Below are positions 45,685 to 55,173 of a stretch of DNA of 64,000 nt, piece after piece (the stretch's first letter is position 1; each line of letters opens with the position of its first letter). The notes beneath the pieces were generated by a model, which made no database searches, had not been told where the DNA came from, and saw nothing but the letters and a program-made list of their open reading frames with translations. Origin of the DNA: Treponema_C sp050937815 (lineage in GTDB: Bacteria > Spirochaetota > Spirochaetia > Treponematales > Treponemataceae); contig NZ_JACDIJ010000001.1 in NCBI RefSeq assembly GCF_050937815.1, positions 372,001 to 436,000 of the forward strand, given 5' to 3'. Made by a program: the position numbers and the translations under genes.

Positions 45685-47761
45685 TATACCATATAACGAT
45701 ACCGAAAATCCCGTACATATGTTATGGGTTGAAGTTTTTTTAAACCTGCCTTTAAATAATTCGTTTTTTTACCGTTGGGAACAGGGAAATGCTTCCGATA
45801 CGGTACCTAAAACAGGGTTACGCGCTCAAGTGAATTTCGGCAAACGAAAAATGACCGCCTTTATTGTCAAAACATACAAAACGGTGCCGGAAAAAGTCGA
45901 TTTTCCCTTAGAAAAAATAAAACCGCTTACCCGTATTATAGATACGCTTCCCTTGTTTACGGAAGAACAAATACAACTTGCTTTATGGATGGAAGAATAC
46001 TATCTATGCTCGCGCGGTGAAGCTTTAAGCGCAATGCTGCCGTCCGGAAAAAAAGAAAGCGGAACACCGGCTTTTCCTTCCGGAGCCGAAGCCGAAGAAT
46101 TCGAAAAAAAAACGCTTTCGGCCGAACAACGTAATGCCGTAGACGAAATTCTCGGCAGCGACGAAACGCTTCATTATTTATACGGAACAACAGGATCGGG
46201 TAAAACCGAAGTTTTTTTACAAATTGCGGAACAAAAACTGGCCGAAGGCAAGGGAGTCATATACCTTGTGCCCGAAATAGGACTCACAACTCAAGTAAGG
46301 CAAGCCGTTATATCCCGTTTTGGAGAAACCGCAGCCGTTTTACATTCGGCCCTTACCGGAAGTCAAAGGCTTTTACAGTGGCGCAGAATAATACAAAAAA
46401 AAGCCCGTGTGGTTATAGGTGCGCGCAGCGCAGTATTTGCGCCGGTTCCGGATTTAGGCTTGATAATTATAGATGAAGAACACGACGGCTCTTATAAATC
46501 GAGTAATTCGCCGCGATATTCCGCACGTCAAATTGCGATAAAGCGCTGTACCGAATGCCGTATTCCGCTCGTAATGGGCAGTGCAACACCTTCGGTAGAA
46601 GCATGGTACATGATAAAACAGCGCAAAATACAAGAGCACCGTCTCAGCAAGCGGCTTGCAGGGGGCAAAGAACCGACAGTAGAACTTATCCGCTTAGCAA
46701 ACGCCGGTTCGGAAAGCGGACACACGGAAAGCGGGCGTATGGAAAACGGAATAAAAAAAAGTCCTGCGTCCGGTTGTATTTCACTTTATCTTGAAGAAAA
46801 TATACGGCAAACACTCAAAAACGGCCGTCAAGTAATTTTATTTTTAAACCGCCGCGGCTTTACGCATTTTTTCAGATGTAAATCCTGCGGTTTTGATTTA
46901 ATGTGCAAAAACTGCTCCGTATCGCTCACTTATCATAAAAAGGAACGAATATTACGCTGCCATTACTGCGGCTGGTCAATAAAACCGCCGCAAGAGTGTC
47001 CCGAATGTGCATCTTTGGACATTGAGTATGCAGGATTCGGTACCGAATTTATCGAAGAAGAAATTCGTATAAAATTTCCCGAAGCCCGTATTGTACGTGC
47101 AGACAGCGACAGCTTAAAGCATCGCGGAGAATTGGAAGAAAAACTCACCCTTTTTAAAGAAAAAAAAGCGGATATTTTACTGGGAACACAAATGGTCGCA
47201 AAGGGATTAAACTTTCCGGGCGTACAACTAGTAGGAGTTGTGATGGCGGATACGGGCTTACATTTGCCCGATTTCCGTGCGGCGGAGAGAACGTTTTCCC
47301 TTATCGTGCAGGTGGCGGGAAGAGCGGGACGTTTTTTTCCGGATGGAAAAGTTATCGTACAAACATACAATCCCGATAAAACCGCTATCGCATTGGCTTG
47401 CAGCGGCAATATCGATGAATTTTACGCACAGGAATTGCAGGTACGTAAAGAACTTTTTTTTCCGCCCTTCAGCCGCTTGATACGCTTGGTTTTCAGATCT
47501 GCAGATCCCCGAAAAGCATACAATGCAGCCGAAGATGCGGCACGGATTATCAATGATGCTTTAACCTCCGAGCACGTGCAGCTTTTAGGGCCTGCCGAAT
47601 GCCCCCTTGAAAAAATTGCGGCAAACTATCGTTATCAGCTTTTATTGCGCGGAAAACGGTTGGTTTATATTCAGCATATCGTACGCTTTTTTTTATCCTC
47701 ATATAAACCTGCTGCAGGATTGTATATTGAAGTTGACGTAGACCCGATAAGCCTGTTATAA
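45677..47761 (+). CDS. priA: Primosomal helicase PriA
   Basis: 694 residues from the ATG at 45677. The order is: N-terminal DNA-binding domain, Walker A GTTGSGKT near 180, DEEHD Walker B, GSATPS, the zinc region with paired CxxC motifs (CKSCGFDLMCKNCS, CHYCGW, CPECAS), then GTQMVAKGLNFPGV and QVAGRAGR. It restarts stalled replication forks. A short low-complexity insertion (SESGHTESGRMENG) sits between the ATPase and zinc parts and lies on repeated GGAAAGCGG-type DNA near 46710-46745. Confidence 0.96.
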   Translation: MADIPYNDTENPVHMLWVEVFLNLPLNNSFFYRWEQGNASDTVPKTGLRAQVNFGKRKMTAFIVKTYKTVPEKVDFPLEKIKPLTRIIDTLPLFTEEQIQLALWMEEYYLCSRGEALSAMLPSGKKESGTPAFPSGAEAEEFEKKTLSAEQRNAVDEILGSDETLHYLYGTTGSGKTEVFLQIAEQKLAEGKGVIYLVPEIGLTTQVRQAVISRFGETAAVLHSALTGSQRLLQWRRIIQKKARVVIGARSAVFAPVPDLGLIIIDEEHDGSYKSSNSPRYSARQIAIKRCTECRIPLVMGSATPSVEAWYMIKQRKIQEHRLSKRLAGGKEPTVELIRLANAGSESGHTESGRMENGIKKSPASGCISLYLEENIRQTLKNGRQVILFLNRRGFTHFFRCKSCGFDLMCKNCSVSLTYHKKERILRCHYCGWSIKPPQECPECASLDIEYAGFGTEFIEEEIRIKFPEARIVRADSDSLKHRGELEEKLTLFKEKKADILLGTQMVAKGLNFPGVQLVGVVMADTGLHLPDFRAAERTFSLIVQVAGRAGRFFPDGKVIVQTYNPDKTAIALACSGNIDEFYAQELQVRKELFFPPFSRLIRLVFRSADPRKAYNAAEDAARIINDALTSEHVQLLGPAECPLEKIAANYRYQLLLRGKRLVYIQHIVRFFLSSYKPAAGLYIEVDVDPISLL

Positions 47762-47762
47762 T
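47733..47762 (+). promoter_or_regulatory. Promoter abutting the DtxR-type regulator
   Basis: TTGACG (47733-47738), 18 bases, TATAAT (47757-47762), inside the end of priA. The start codon at 47769 is six bases further, so the mRNA would be leaderless. Confidence 0.55.
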
Positions 47763-47768
47763 ATATGT

Positions 47769-48209
47769 ATGACACAAAGCCTTGAAGATTACCTTGAAAC
47801 AATAGGAAACCTTGCCCAAGACGGAAATATTCCGCGGGTAAAAGACATCGCAGCAACTCTCAAACTTTCAAAGCCTTCCGTTCATGTTGCACTTCATTTG
47901 CTTGAAGACAGGGGGATGATAGAACACGAACCCTACGGTGATATTATTATAACCGAATTGGGTAAGCAAAAATACCTCGAAATCAAACACAAGCACGATA
48001 CGATAAGCAGCTTTTTGCGGAATAATTTGGGAGTGTCGAGTGAAAATGCCGAAAAAGATGCCTGCTTGATGGAGCATATTCTCAGCGATGAAACACTTGA
48101 AAAAATAGAAAAATGCGTACAAACTGCGGGAATTAACACCTGTGCCCTGTGTTCCGAAGTTGCCGTTTCACATAAAAGCGGCACTGCCAAAAAGAAAAAA
48201 ACGAACTAG
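47769..48209 (+). CDS. DtxR/MntR-family metal-dependent regulator
   Basis: 146 residues. N-terminal winged helix (SLEDYLETIGNLAQ, VKDIAATLKLSKPSVHVALHLLEDRGMIEHE) and a dimerisation domain with KHDTISSFLRNNLGV, EKDACLMEHILSDE, where the metal ligands of MntR/TroR-type proteins lie (Asp, Cys, Glu, His). A C-terminal SH3 domain is absent, as in MntR. Probably represses iron or manganese uptake genes elsewhere. The last four bases overlap truA, which is convergent. Confidence 0.88.
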   Translation: MTQSLEDYLETIGNLAQDGNIPRVKDIAATLKLSKPSVHVALHLLEDRGMIEHEPYGDIIITELGKQKYLEIKHKHDTISSFLRNNLGVSSENAEKDACLMEHILSDETLEKIEKCVQTAGINTCALCSEVAVSHKSGTAKKKKTN

Positions 48210-49018
48210 GGATAAACTCTTTTTCCTTTAAATGCCACGTTCCATAAAAAAAGTCCCTGCGCAGGAGCGGTTAAACCCGCTTTTTTTCTGTCGCCCGCTT
48301 TAAGGACCGAAAAAAAATCTTCGGCAGTGCCGCCTTTTTTTTCGAGTTCAATAAACGTACCTGCAAGAGAGCGTACCATTTTCCATAAAAACGCATTTGC
48401 ACAAATTTCAAACACCAACTTTTCTCCCTGCATAAAAAAAACGGCATGGTCTATAAAACGGTACTTTGAAACGCTTTTATCTCCGGCGGCGGCAAAAGCC
48501 GAACAATCCGTTTCCCCGCGAAGGCAGGAAGACATTGCATTAAGTTTTGCAACATCCGGATAGCGGTATAAGGGCCATACATAATTCATTTCCCACGCAG
48601 GCGGTGTTTTTCCGCAGTAAAAAAAATAACGGTACGTACGGTTTACGGCATTAAAACGGGCATTAAAATTGAGCGGTTTTTCTTCCGCCGTATGTATGCG
48701 TATATCGCGGGGAAGACGGGCATTTAAAGCGGGAATATAATTTTCAAGCGGAATACTGTCTATCGGTGAAATAAAATTTGCAGCTTGCGCCGCCGCGTGC
48801 ACCCCCGAATCGGTACGCCCGGAACCGTAAAGAACGACAGGCTGTTTGTGCACAATTTGTAAAGCGTTTTCGATTTCTTCCTGAACCGTTCTAAGCTTTT
48901 TGGTACAACGCGTTTGTTCCGTCTTCCCCTCGCCTTTTGAGATTTTTCGGTACTCCTGCCGCTGCCAACCGCAAAAAAAAGTTCCGTCGTAAGAAAGAGT
49001 CAGTAAAATATTACGCAT
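48206..49018 (-). CDS. truA: tRNA pseudouridine(38-40) synthase TruA
   Basis: 270 residues from the ATG at 49018; a TTG at 49048 is possible but starts inside the preceding gene. MRNILLTLSYDGTFFCGWQ opens the protein and the catalytic Asp lies in GSGRTDSGVHA. A charged insert of about 20 residues (KISKGEGKTEQTRCTKKLRT) follows the first strand. It modifies positions 38-40 of the anticodon arm. Last gene of the dxs-to-truA run. Confidence 0.95.
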   Translation of the reverse strand: MRNILLTLSYDGTFFCGWQRQEYRKISKGEGKTEQTRCTKKLRTVQEEIENALQIVHKQPVVLYGSGRTDSGVHAAAQAANFISPIDSIPLENYIPALNARLPRDIRIHTAEEKPLNFNARFNAVNRTYRYFFYCGKTPPAWEMNYVWPLYRYPDVAKLNAMSSCLRGETDCSAFAAAGDKSVSKYRFIDHAVFFMQGEKLVFEICANAFLWKMVRSLAGTFIELEKKGGTAEDFFSVLKAGDRKKAGLTAPAQGLFLWNVAFKGKRVYP

Positions 49019-49044
49019 AGCAGCTGTGCCGTATATTTTTAAAA

Positions 49045-49944
49045 TCAATCATCATCGTCAAAAGAAAGAACATTGGCTTCTTTTAATTCTGCCGTTAAAT
49101 TATCATATAAATCGCGCGAGTGTTCCAAAAGAGGGCCGGGTTTGCTTTTGGATGATTTTCCCAAACCGAAAATACGGGCAATTGAACGTTTTAATTCTCC
49201 CAGCTTTTGCAAACGTTCATTAAGATTTTGACGCTGTCCGTATTTATATTCCAAAAGTGCACATAAATACACAACACCGTCGTAGCCGTAATTTTTATCG
49301 ATATCCGGGCCGAAATTTCCTATAGCAGTAATATTTTCAATACGGTTTATTTCGTAGTCCAGAGCTTCTTGATATAAAAACAGAGCTTTACGGTAAAAGC
49401 GACTTTGTATATAGTCAAACCCCCGATCCGGGCATAAGTTATTTAAATCACCTGACAACCATGCAAGCCGCAAACTGATTTGCGCTTTTTTTATTGTCGG
49501 AGAATATGCGTGCGATAATTTTTCGTAACATAACAGTGCAAGATAATAGGCCGCAGCACCGTCTAACAAGGTTCGCTCCCGTTTTAAATCGTAAAACGGA
49601 AATACGGTTTGAACCGATTTTTTACGGGCATCTTCATTATCGAGAATGGCTTCTATGCTTTCTTCATCGGCAAAGCGTTCAAAATCGCTCCACAATAAAG
49701 CGGCGTGACACACCGGGCAGGCGGCAACCGAATAAATCATCGGATAAACCGGGCCGAATTTTACGGAAGGCTCAAAAATTCTGCGAAGCTCATCGGTCAA
49801 CTCTCCGGCTATCATTCTTCCGCCGCCGGAAAGCATTTCTTCTCTTGCAAATTGTTTTTTACAAAAAGGACACAAAATTTTTTGCTTTGAATAAAATGAA
49901 ATAGCGAGATTTTTAGGTTCTTCCTTTTTCTTATACCGGTTCAT
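49045..49944 (-). CDS. DUF2225-family protein with zinc-finger-like Cys pairs
   Basis: 299 residues. Two Cys pairs near the N-terminus (CPFCKKQF near 21 and CPVCHAAL near 74) probably bind zinc, as in other DUF2225 proteins; the rest is helical with tetratricopeptide-like repeats (AAYYLALLCYEKLSHAY, FYRKALFLYQEALDYE). The C-terminus is acidic. SD GAGGAG precedes the ATG at 49944. Function unknown; it is coupled to acpS and cell-envelope genes. Confidence 0.8.
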   Translation of the reverse strand: MNRYKKKEEPKNLAISFYSKQKILCPFCKKQFAREEMLSGGGRMIAGELTDELRRIFEPSVKFGPVYPMIYSVAACPVCHAALLWSDFERFADEESIEAILDNEDARKKSVQTVFPFYDLKRERTLLDGAAAYYLALLCYEKLSHAYSPTIKKAQISLRLAWLSGDLNNLCPDRGFDYIQSRFYRKALFLYQEALDYEINRIENITAIGNFGPDIDKNYGYDGVVYLCALLEYKYGQRQNLNERLQKLGELKRSIARIFGLGKSSKSKPGPLLEHSRDLYDNLTAELKEANVLSFDDDD

Positions 49945-49972
49945 TTATTCTCCTCATATGCGGCTTCCCGTT

Positions 49973-50350
49973 TTATACATATTCCAATATAACTTGTGCA
50001 ACGGCATAGTGTTTTTCATGCGATAAGGAAAGATGTATGCGGTTTGCACCGTTTTTTTTTAAAAGTTCCGCAGCCGCTCCGGAAAGCCGCATAACAGGTT
50101 TTCCGGCTGCATCCTTATCCACACATATATCGCTTAATTTAAATCCGGAAAGACCCGTTCCGAGCGCTTTACCGAAAGCTTCTTTTGCCGCAAATCTCAC
50201 CGCCAAACTTTCCGCAGCTTTTTGGCTGCCGAAAGCGTTTATGTACCGGCTTTCATCCGGATGAAAAAAACGCCGGACAAGCGGCGGATTTTCCAACCAA
50301 CCCGAAAAGCGCTCCACATTTACGATATCGATACCGCAGCCTGTAATCAT
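49973..50350 (-). CDS. acpS: Holo-[acyl-carrier-protein] synthase
   Basis: 125 residues, the usual size. GCGIDIVNVERF at 4-15 (metal-binding Asp) and RFAAKEAFGKALGTG (Glu) are the signature motifs; SLSHEKHYAVAQVIL is near the C-terminus. It transfers phosphopantetheine from CoA to the acyl carrier protein. Six bases downstream of ybbR. Confidence 0.95.
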   Translation of the reverse strand: MITGCGIDIVNVERFSGWLENPPLVRRFFHPDESRYINAFGSQKAAESLAVRFAAKEAFGKALGTGLSGFKLSDICVDKDAAGKPVMRLSGAAAELLKKNGANRIHLSLSHEKHYAVAQVILEYV

Positions 50351-50356
50351 TTTATT

Positions 50357-51376
50357 TTAACCTTTTTTATCCAAAGCGGCTATAGTATGAGAACCGAAAT
50401 CTTCGTCGGCAAAGTCGTCCGGCGGAAAAGTCACGGATTCTTTTTCTATAATTTCAACCTGCAAAACCGGCGGGTTAATACTTACAATAGAAAATTCATT
50501 GGGAATATTTATCCGCAGCGGAACGGTATACGTTCCGATACCGTTTACATGCGTGAAGTCGGCTTGAACGGTAGAAACGTCGGGAATAAAAGCCGACAAA
50601 CTTTTTTTTGCTCCCGATAAAACCATATTGATTTTTTGAAGCTCTTTTGCAGGACGGAAAGCGGGATTTAAATATACGGCTTGAACTCGTAAAGACAAGG
50701 AACGGGTAAGGTCTTGCGCTTTAATCTCAACTTTCACTTCGGCCCTTTGGTTGTCCGGTATGCGTATGTTTTTTAAATTATTTTCAATCGTTACAAAGGC
50801 GGTAAACGATTTTGTTTTATTTTGCAAATCTATACTGCCTGTATAAAGCACATCGGTGGATTCTACGATTGATTTCGCTCCTGCAATCTTTATATTTTGC
50901 GGTTCGATACTTTGAGAAGCGATTTCATATCCGTCCGGTAAGGTGCCTAAAAAAAACGGTTGTATTTGTACGGATTTATATACATTCGGTTCACAATTGA
51001 GGATTAAACGGTTCGGTTTTACCTGTACATCCAGCGGATCCATAAGCGTAAAATAATCTTTTAAATCCAATAAAACCGGCAAAACGGCATTCCCTTCGGA
51101 CGAAACGAGGGATGTATCGATATATGCTTGTATATCGTTTTTTTGCACAGCTGCAATTTGCTCCGGTTTTCCTCTTACCGTAACGCGCACAAACTGCGGG
51201 GGGTCTTCCGCTAAAACAAAATTGCCTCCGTCGTTTACGCGAAGGGGTATTGAAAACGATTTTGAATCAAGAGATACTATTTGATAGGAAAAATATAAAA
51301 TAACGGCGGCGGCAAGAGAAAGCAGCTTAAACGGTAAATTATCAACCAGTCCGGCAAAGAATTCCCGTACTTTCAT
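50357..51376 (-). CDS. cdaR: YbbR-domain protein, CdaR-like regulator of CdaA
   Basis: 339 residues. One N-terminal membrane span (about 14-33) and about three YbbR repeats outside the membrane (for example VRVTVRGKPEQIAAVQ, INIAGAKSIVESTDVLYTG-type strands). In other bacteria the YbbR protein binds and tunes the diadenylate cyclase encoded next to it. The start codon overlaps the cdaA stop by four bases, which supports that pairing. Confidence 0.88.
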   Translation of the reverse strand: MKVREFFAGLVDNLPFKLLSLAAAVILYFSYQIVSLDSKSFSIPLRVNDGGNFVLAEDPPQFVRVTVRGKPEQIAAVQKNDIQAYIDTSLVSSEGNAVLPVLLDLKDYFTLMDPLDVQVKPNRLILNCEPNVYKSVQIQPFFLGTLPDGYEIASQSIEPQNIKIAGAKSIVESTDVLYTGSIDLQNKTKSFTAFVTIENNLKNIRIPDNQRAEVKVEIKAQDLTRSLSLRVQAVYLNPAFRPAKELQKINMVLSGAKKSLSAFIPDVSTVQADFTHVNGIGTYTVPLRINIPNEFSIVSINPPVLQVEIIEKESVTFPPDDFADEDFGSHTIAALDKKG

Positions 51377-52164
51377 ACTTTTTCCTCCTGAACCATATCT
51401 ACGGCAATATCCAAAAGCATTTCAAGGGTGGCCGTTAATTGTTCCATCGTCAAATCATAATGTAAATGAGAATCGTAAGCTAAACTTACGGCTCCCGTTT
51501 CTTCGGAAACGACCAAAATAACGGCATCGGTTTCTTCGGACAATCCGAGTGCAGCCCTATGACGGGTACCGAAGGTTTTGCGTATATCATATTGTTCCGA
51601 CAGCGGCAAAAAACACCCGGCAGCAATAATTTTCCCGTTATGTATAACGGACGCACCGTCGTGCAGCGGGGTGTCGTGGCCGAAAATCGTAACCAAAAGA
51701 CTGGAGGTAAGGTCCGCATTTAAATACGTACCCGTGTCCATAATATCTTTTAGGGAGGTTTTTCGGGTAAAAACGGCAAGCATACCTCTTTTTTGTTTGG
51801 AAAGCATTTCCGCCGCTATCAATACCGAATCAAGATACGTATGTTTGGTTCGATTGCGGATTTTAAACCATTGGGTTTGTCCCAATTTAAAAACTATTTT
51901 ACGCAATTCGGGCTGAAAAACAATTGCAAAACCGATAAGAACTCCCGGAGCAAATAAATTCAATATCCACAATAAGGTCGATAAATCAAAAAAAACCGCA
52001 ATGGCATAGGCGGCTAAAATGGTAAATGAAAATTTGATAATTTGTAAGCTTTGCGTTTTTACGATGATGCCGTACATTTTATATAAAATAAACGCAAGCA
52101 CTCCTATATCCAATAGCGGGCGGATATAGTCATGTATTTCCGGAAAAATTCCCAAACTATCCAT
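51373..52164 (-). CDS. cdaA: Diadenylate cyclase CdaA (c-di-AMP synthase)
   Basis: 263 residues. Three membrane spans in the first 80 residues, then the DAC domain with the catalytic DGASVI and GTRHRAALGLSE motifs. It joins two ATP to c-di-AMP, a second messenger for wall and osmotic balance. Neighbours ybbR, folP and dxs resemble the arrangement seen in other spirochaetes. Confidence 0.95.
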   Translation of the reverse strand: MDSLGIFPEIHDYIRPLLDIGVLAFILYKMYGIIVKTQSLQIIKFSFTILAAYAIAVFFDLSTLLWILNLFAPGVLIGFAIVFQPELRKIVFKLGQTQWFKIRNRTKHTYLDSVLIAAEMLSKQKRGMLAVFTRKTSLKDIMDTGTYLNADLTSSLLVTIFGHDTPLHDGASVIHNGKIIAAGCFLPLSEQYDIRKTFGTRHRAALGLSEETDAVILVVSEETGAVSLAYDSHLHYDLTMEQLTATLEMLLDIAVDMVQEEKV

Positions 52165-52182
52165 AGTACTCCCTTTAGACCG

Positions 52183-53067
52183 TCACGTTTGCCCGGTTTG
52201 TAAAAAAGCGGTCAATACATTAAGCATATCGGCGGTTTGTGCCGTATCATGAACACGTAAAATATTAAAGCCGTGTTGTACGGCTATAAGGTTTGCCGCT
52301 ATCGAACCTGCTAAGCGTTCTTCGGTATTTTTTCCCGTAAGAGCACCGATAACGCTTTTACGGGACAGCCCCATAAGCATATGCTGCAATTTTACGCCGC
52401 TTTGTTTATAAATCAATTCGGCAAGCGAATATCCGCCTTGAATAAGCGCAGTGTTCGCACGAACATCTTTTCCAAAACCGATCCCCGGATCCGCAATAAT
52501 TTTATCGGGCCGTATTCCCTGCGATACCGCATATTGTATTCGGTTTGAAAGATACAAAGCAATCTCCGAAACAATATCAGTATAATAGGTATTGTTTTGC
52601 ATGATAAGAGGGGTTCCCCGCTTATGCATCAAAATAACCGGAATTTTTTCTTTTGCAGCCCAAATTCCCAATTCCGCATCGTCTTCCAATGCCGATATAT
52701 CGTTTAAAATATCCGCCCCTGCTTGACGTGCGGCTTGCATAACAGGCAAAAGGCGGGTATCGACAGACAAGGGAATGTCGCTGTGACGCCGTATCTGTTC
52801 AATAACCGGAACGATGCGCTTAATTTGCTCATCGGCACTTACATACTCCGAGCCCGGACGGCTTGATTCTCCTCCTATATCTATAATATCGGCACCGCAC
52901 TCAAAATGAGCCAGTGCTTGTTCGGCAGCTTGCGAAGAAGAATATGTACGTGAGAGCTCCCAAAAAGAATCCGGAGTACAATTTACAATCGACATAATAT
53001 AGGCGCTTCGGCGGGCTGTAAGTACGCGATCCGCTAAGGATATGGGCGGAGGAATAACGGAACCCAT
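52183..53067 (-). CDS. folP: Dihydropteroate synthase
   Basis: 294 residues from the ATG at 53067; a GTG at 53079 would add four residues inside the end of dxs. IMSIVNCTPDSF and GADIIDIGGESSRPGS are the two signature motifs; the TIM barrel continues to DPGIGFGK and the terminal RVHD. Joins dihydropterin pyrophosphate to p-aminobenzoate in folate synthesis; the sulphonamide target. It starts two bases after the dxs stop. Confidence 0.94.
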   Translation of the reverse strand: MGSVIPPPISLADRVLTARRSAYIMSIVNCTPDSFWELSRTYSSSQAAEQALAHFECGADIIDIGGESSRPGSEYVSADEQIKRIVPVIEQIRRHSDIPLSVDTRLLPVMQAARQAGADILNDISALEDDAELGIWAAKEKIPVILMHKRGTPLIMQNNTYYTDIVSEIALYLSNRIQYAVSQGIRPDKIIADPGIGFGKDVRANTALIQGGYSLAELIYKQSGVKLQHMLMGLSRKSVIGALTGKNTEERLAGSIAANLIAVQHGFNILRVHDTAQTADMLNVLTAFLQTGQT

Positions 53068-53069
53068 AA

Positions 53070-54998
53070 TCAATCCCACATTTTTAAAGCTTTATGTGCG
53101 AGCGAGGAGCCGTCCAAATGGGCGTCCTGCAATATTTCTTCTCTGGTTCCCTGAGCCAAAAAGCGGTCGGGAAAACCGCTGACGCCAGTTTTTTTACCGT
53201 CCAAATGACGGTCAAGCAGGGATTCCAAATAAGTACCGATACCGCCGATTCTTATACCGTCTTCGATAAATAAAACGCGTTCATAAGCCGAAGCGACGGA
53301 CAAAAAATAGGCTTTATCAAGCGGCTTTAAAAAACGTAAATTGTAAATATCCGCCGATTTACCCTGTTTTTGTAATTCGCATGCGGCCTCCAATACTTCG
53401 GGAAAAATGCCGCCCGTACATACTAAAAGTATTTTATTTTTTGATTGTATGTTTTTTTCCGCAGCGGAAGTTTCGGCGGCAGGATTTTTTGCCGAAACGG
53501 TTTCACTGACGGAATTTTTCGGCAAAGCGGGATTTTTTAGCAAAACGCCGCGGCCGATACAAATGCTTTGGGAAAACTCGTCGTATTCGGAAGGGCATAG
53601 GGCTTTCGGGTAACGTATGACGACCGGACTGTTTTGTTTTAGCGCCCATTCAAAACACAGTTTCATCTCTTTTTCTGAAGCGGGTGCCAAAAGAGAAAGA
53701 TTCGGTATGGGGCGCAAAAGCGAAATGTCGAAAATCCCCTGATGCGTTTCTCCGTCGCCGGGTACCGCCCCGGAACGGTCGAGTACAAAAACCGCCGGAA
53801 TATTTTGTAAAGCTATATCGTGAATAAGCTGGTCTACCGCGCGCTGAATAAAGGTTGAATAAATCGCCGTTACGGGTTTTAAGCCGGATTTTGCCAAACC
53901 GCCGGCAAAGGTAACCGCATGCTGTTCGGCTATCCCCACATCGAAAAAGCGTTCGGGAAAACGGTGCTCGAATTCGGCTAAACCCGTACCGTCGGTCATT
54001 GCGGCGGTAATTGCGGCAATACCGTGATCTTTTTCGGCGCATTGTACGAGAATGCGGGAAAACACTTGCGTAAAAGAAGGCTGCAAAGCTTTTTTTGAAC
54101 CCTGCGGAGAAAATCCGTGATAGGAAACCGGATCGTTTTCCGCAGGCGCATATCCCCTGCCCTTTTGGGTTATCAAATGAACGACAACCGGCCGGCGCAG
54201 TTTTTTTATGCGCTTGAATACCGTAATCATTTGTTCCATATGATGACCGTTTAAAGGGCCGACATATTCGAAGCCCAAATCGGAAAAAAAGTTACTCGGA
54301 AACACCAAACCTTTTACCGCCCGCTTTAAGCGGAATACAACATTCATAAAGGGTTTTCCGATAAGGGGAATTTTTTCAACCACGCGGTCAAAATTATATC
54401 GGAAGGTTTGATAAGGAGCGGTCATCGTGAGGCGGCTTAAATAACGCGAAAGCGCTCCGGTATTGCCGTTTATGGACATTTGATTATCGTTTAAAACAAT
54501 CACCAAATCTTCGGCAAGCTGCCCCGCATGCGAAAGAGCTTCCATAGCCATTCCGCCGGTAAGCGCTCCGTCGCCGATAACGGCAATTACTTTGCCTTTT
54601 TGACGATTTAAGCGCTTTCCGACAAGCAATCCTAAAGCCGAAGAAATGGATGTGGAAGCATGACCGGCATCAAACCAATCGTGAGGACTTTCTTCATGTT
54701 TGGTAAAACCGGCAAGACCGCCTTTTTGACGCAGCGTGTGAAACTGTGCGTTACGGCCGGTAAGAATTTTATGGGCATAGCATTGATGGCTGACATCCCA
54801 AATAAGGGCATCGGACGGACTTTCAAACACCCTGTGCAAGGCAATGGTTAAATCCACCACTCCCAAATTACTTGCAAGATGTCCTCCGGTTCCGCTTACG
54901 ACGTCTATAATACGCCGACGTATTTCATCGGCCAGCTGTTTGAGTTCTTTAATTGTAAATTGCTTTAAATCATCCGGACCGTTTATTTTTTCAAGCAG
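53070..54998 (-). CDS. dxs: 1-deoxy-D-xylulose-5-phosphate synthase, probable CTG start
   Basis: 642 residues if translation starts at CTG 54998. The conserved N-terminus (KINGPDDLKQFTIKELKQLA, then GGHLASNLGVVDLT) lies upstream of the first GTG/ATG in frame at about 54866; no ATG, GTG or TTG occurs between it and the in-frame stop further upstream. AAGGAG sits nine bases before the CTG. Motifs: GDGALTGGM (thiamine diphosphate), YSTFIQRAVDQ, GETHQGIFD. A Ser/Ala/Lys-rich insertion of about 35 residues lies near residue 495. First step of the MEP isoprenoid pathway, the supplier of the lipid that UppP recycles. Confidence 0.9.
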   Translation of the reverse strand: MLEKINGPDDLKQFTIKELKQLADEIRRRIIDVVSGTGGHLASNLGVVDLTIALHRVFESPSDALIWDVSHQCYAHKILTGRNAQFHTLRQKGGLAGFTKHEESPHDWFDAGHASTSISSALGLLVGKRLNRQKGKVIAVIGDGALTGGMAMEALSHAGQLAEDLVIVLNDNQMSINGNTGALSRYLSRLTMTAPYQTFRYNFDRVVEKIPLIGKPFMNVVFRLKRAVKGLVFPSNFFSDLGFEYVGPLNGHHMEQMITVFKRIKKLRRPVVVHLITQKGRGYAPAENDPVSYHGFSPQGSKKALQPSFTQVFSRILVQCAEKDHGIAAITAAMTDGTGLAEFEHRFPERFFDVGIAEQHAVTFAGGLAKSGLKPVTAIYSTFIQRAVDQLIHDIALQNIPAVFVLDRSGAVPGDGETHQGIFDISLLRPIPNLSLLAPASEKEMKLCFEWALKQNSPVVIRYPKALCPSEYDEFSQSICIGRGVLLKNPALPKNSVSETVSAKNPAAETSAAEKNIQSKNKILLVCTGGIFPEVLEAACELQKQGKSADIYNLRFLKPLDKAYFLSVASAYERVLFIEDGIRIGGIGTYLESLLDRHLDGKKTGVSGFPDRFLAQGTREEILQDAHLDGSSLAHKALKMWD

Positions 54999-55173
54999 CG
55001 TAAAGCACTCCTTAGTATATGGGTTAACATCATTATTTAAATACCGTACCTTAATTCAGGTTACATACTGTATTAAAGTATAGATACGGTAAAAAAAAGA
55101 CCGCCGGACGATAACATTTTATCGAACCCGCAGCCTTCCTGTTGCATAGTCAATAGAGTACACAAAAGAGAAT

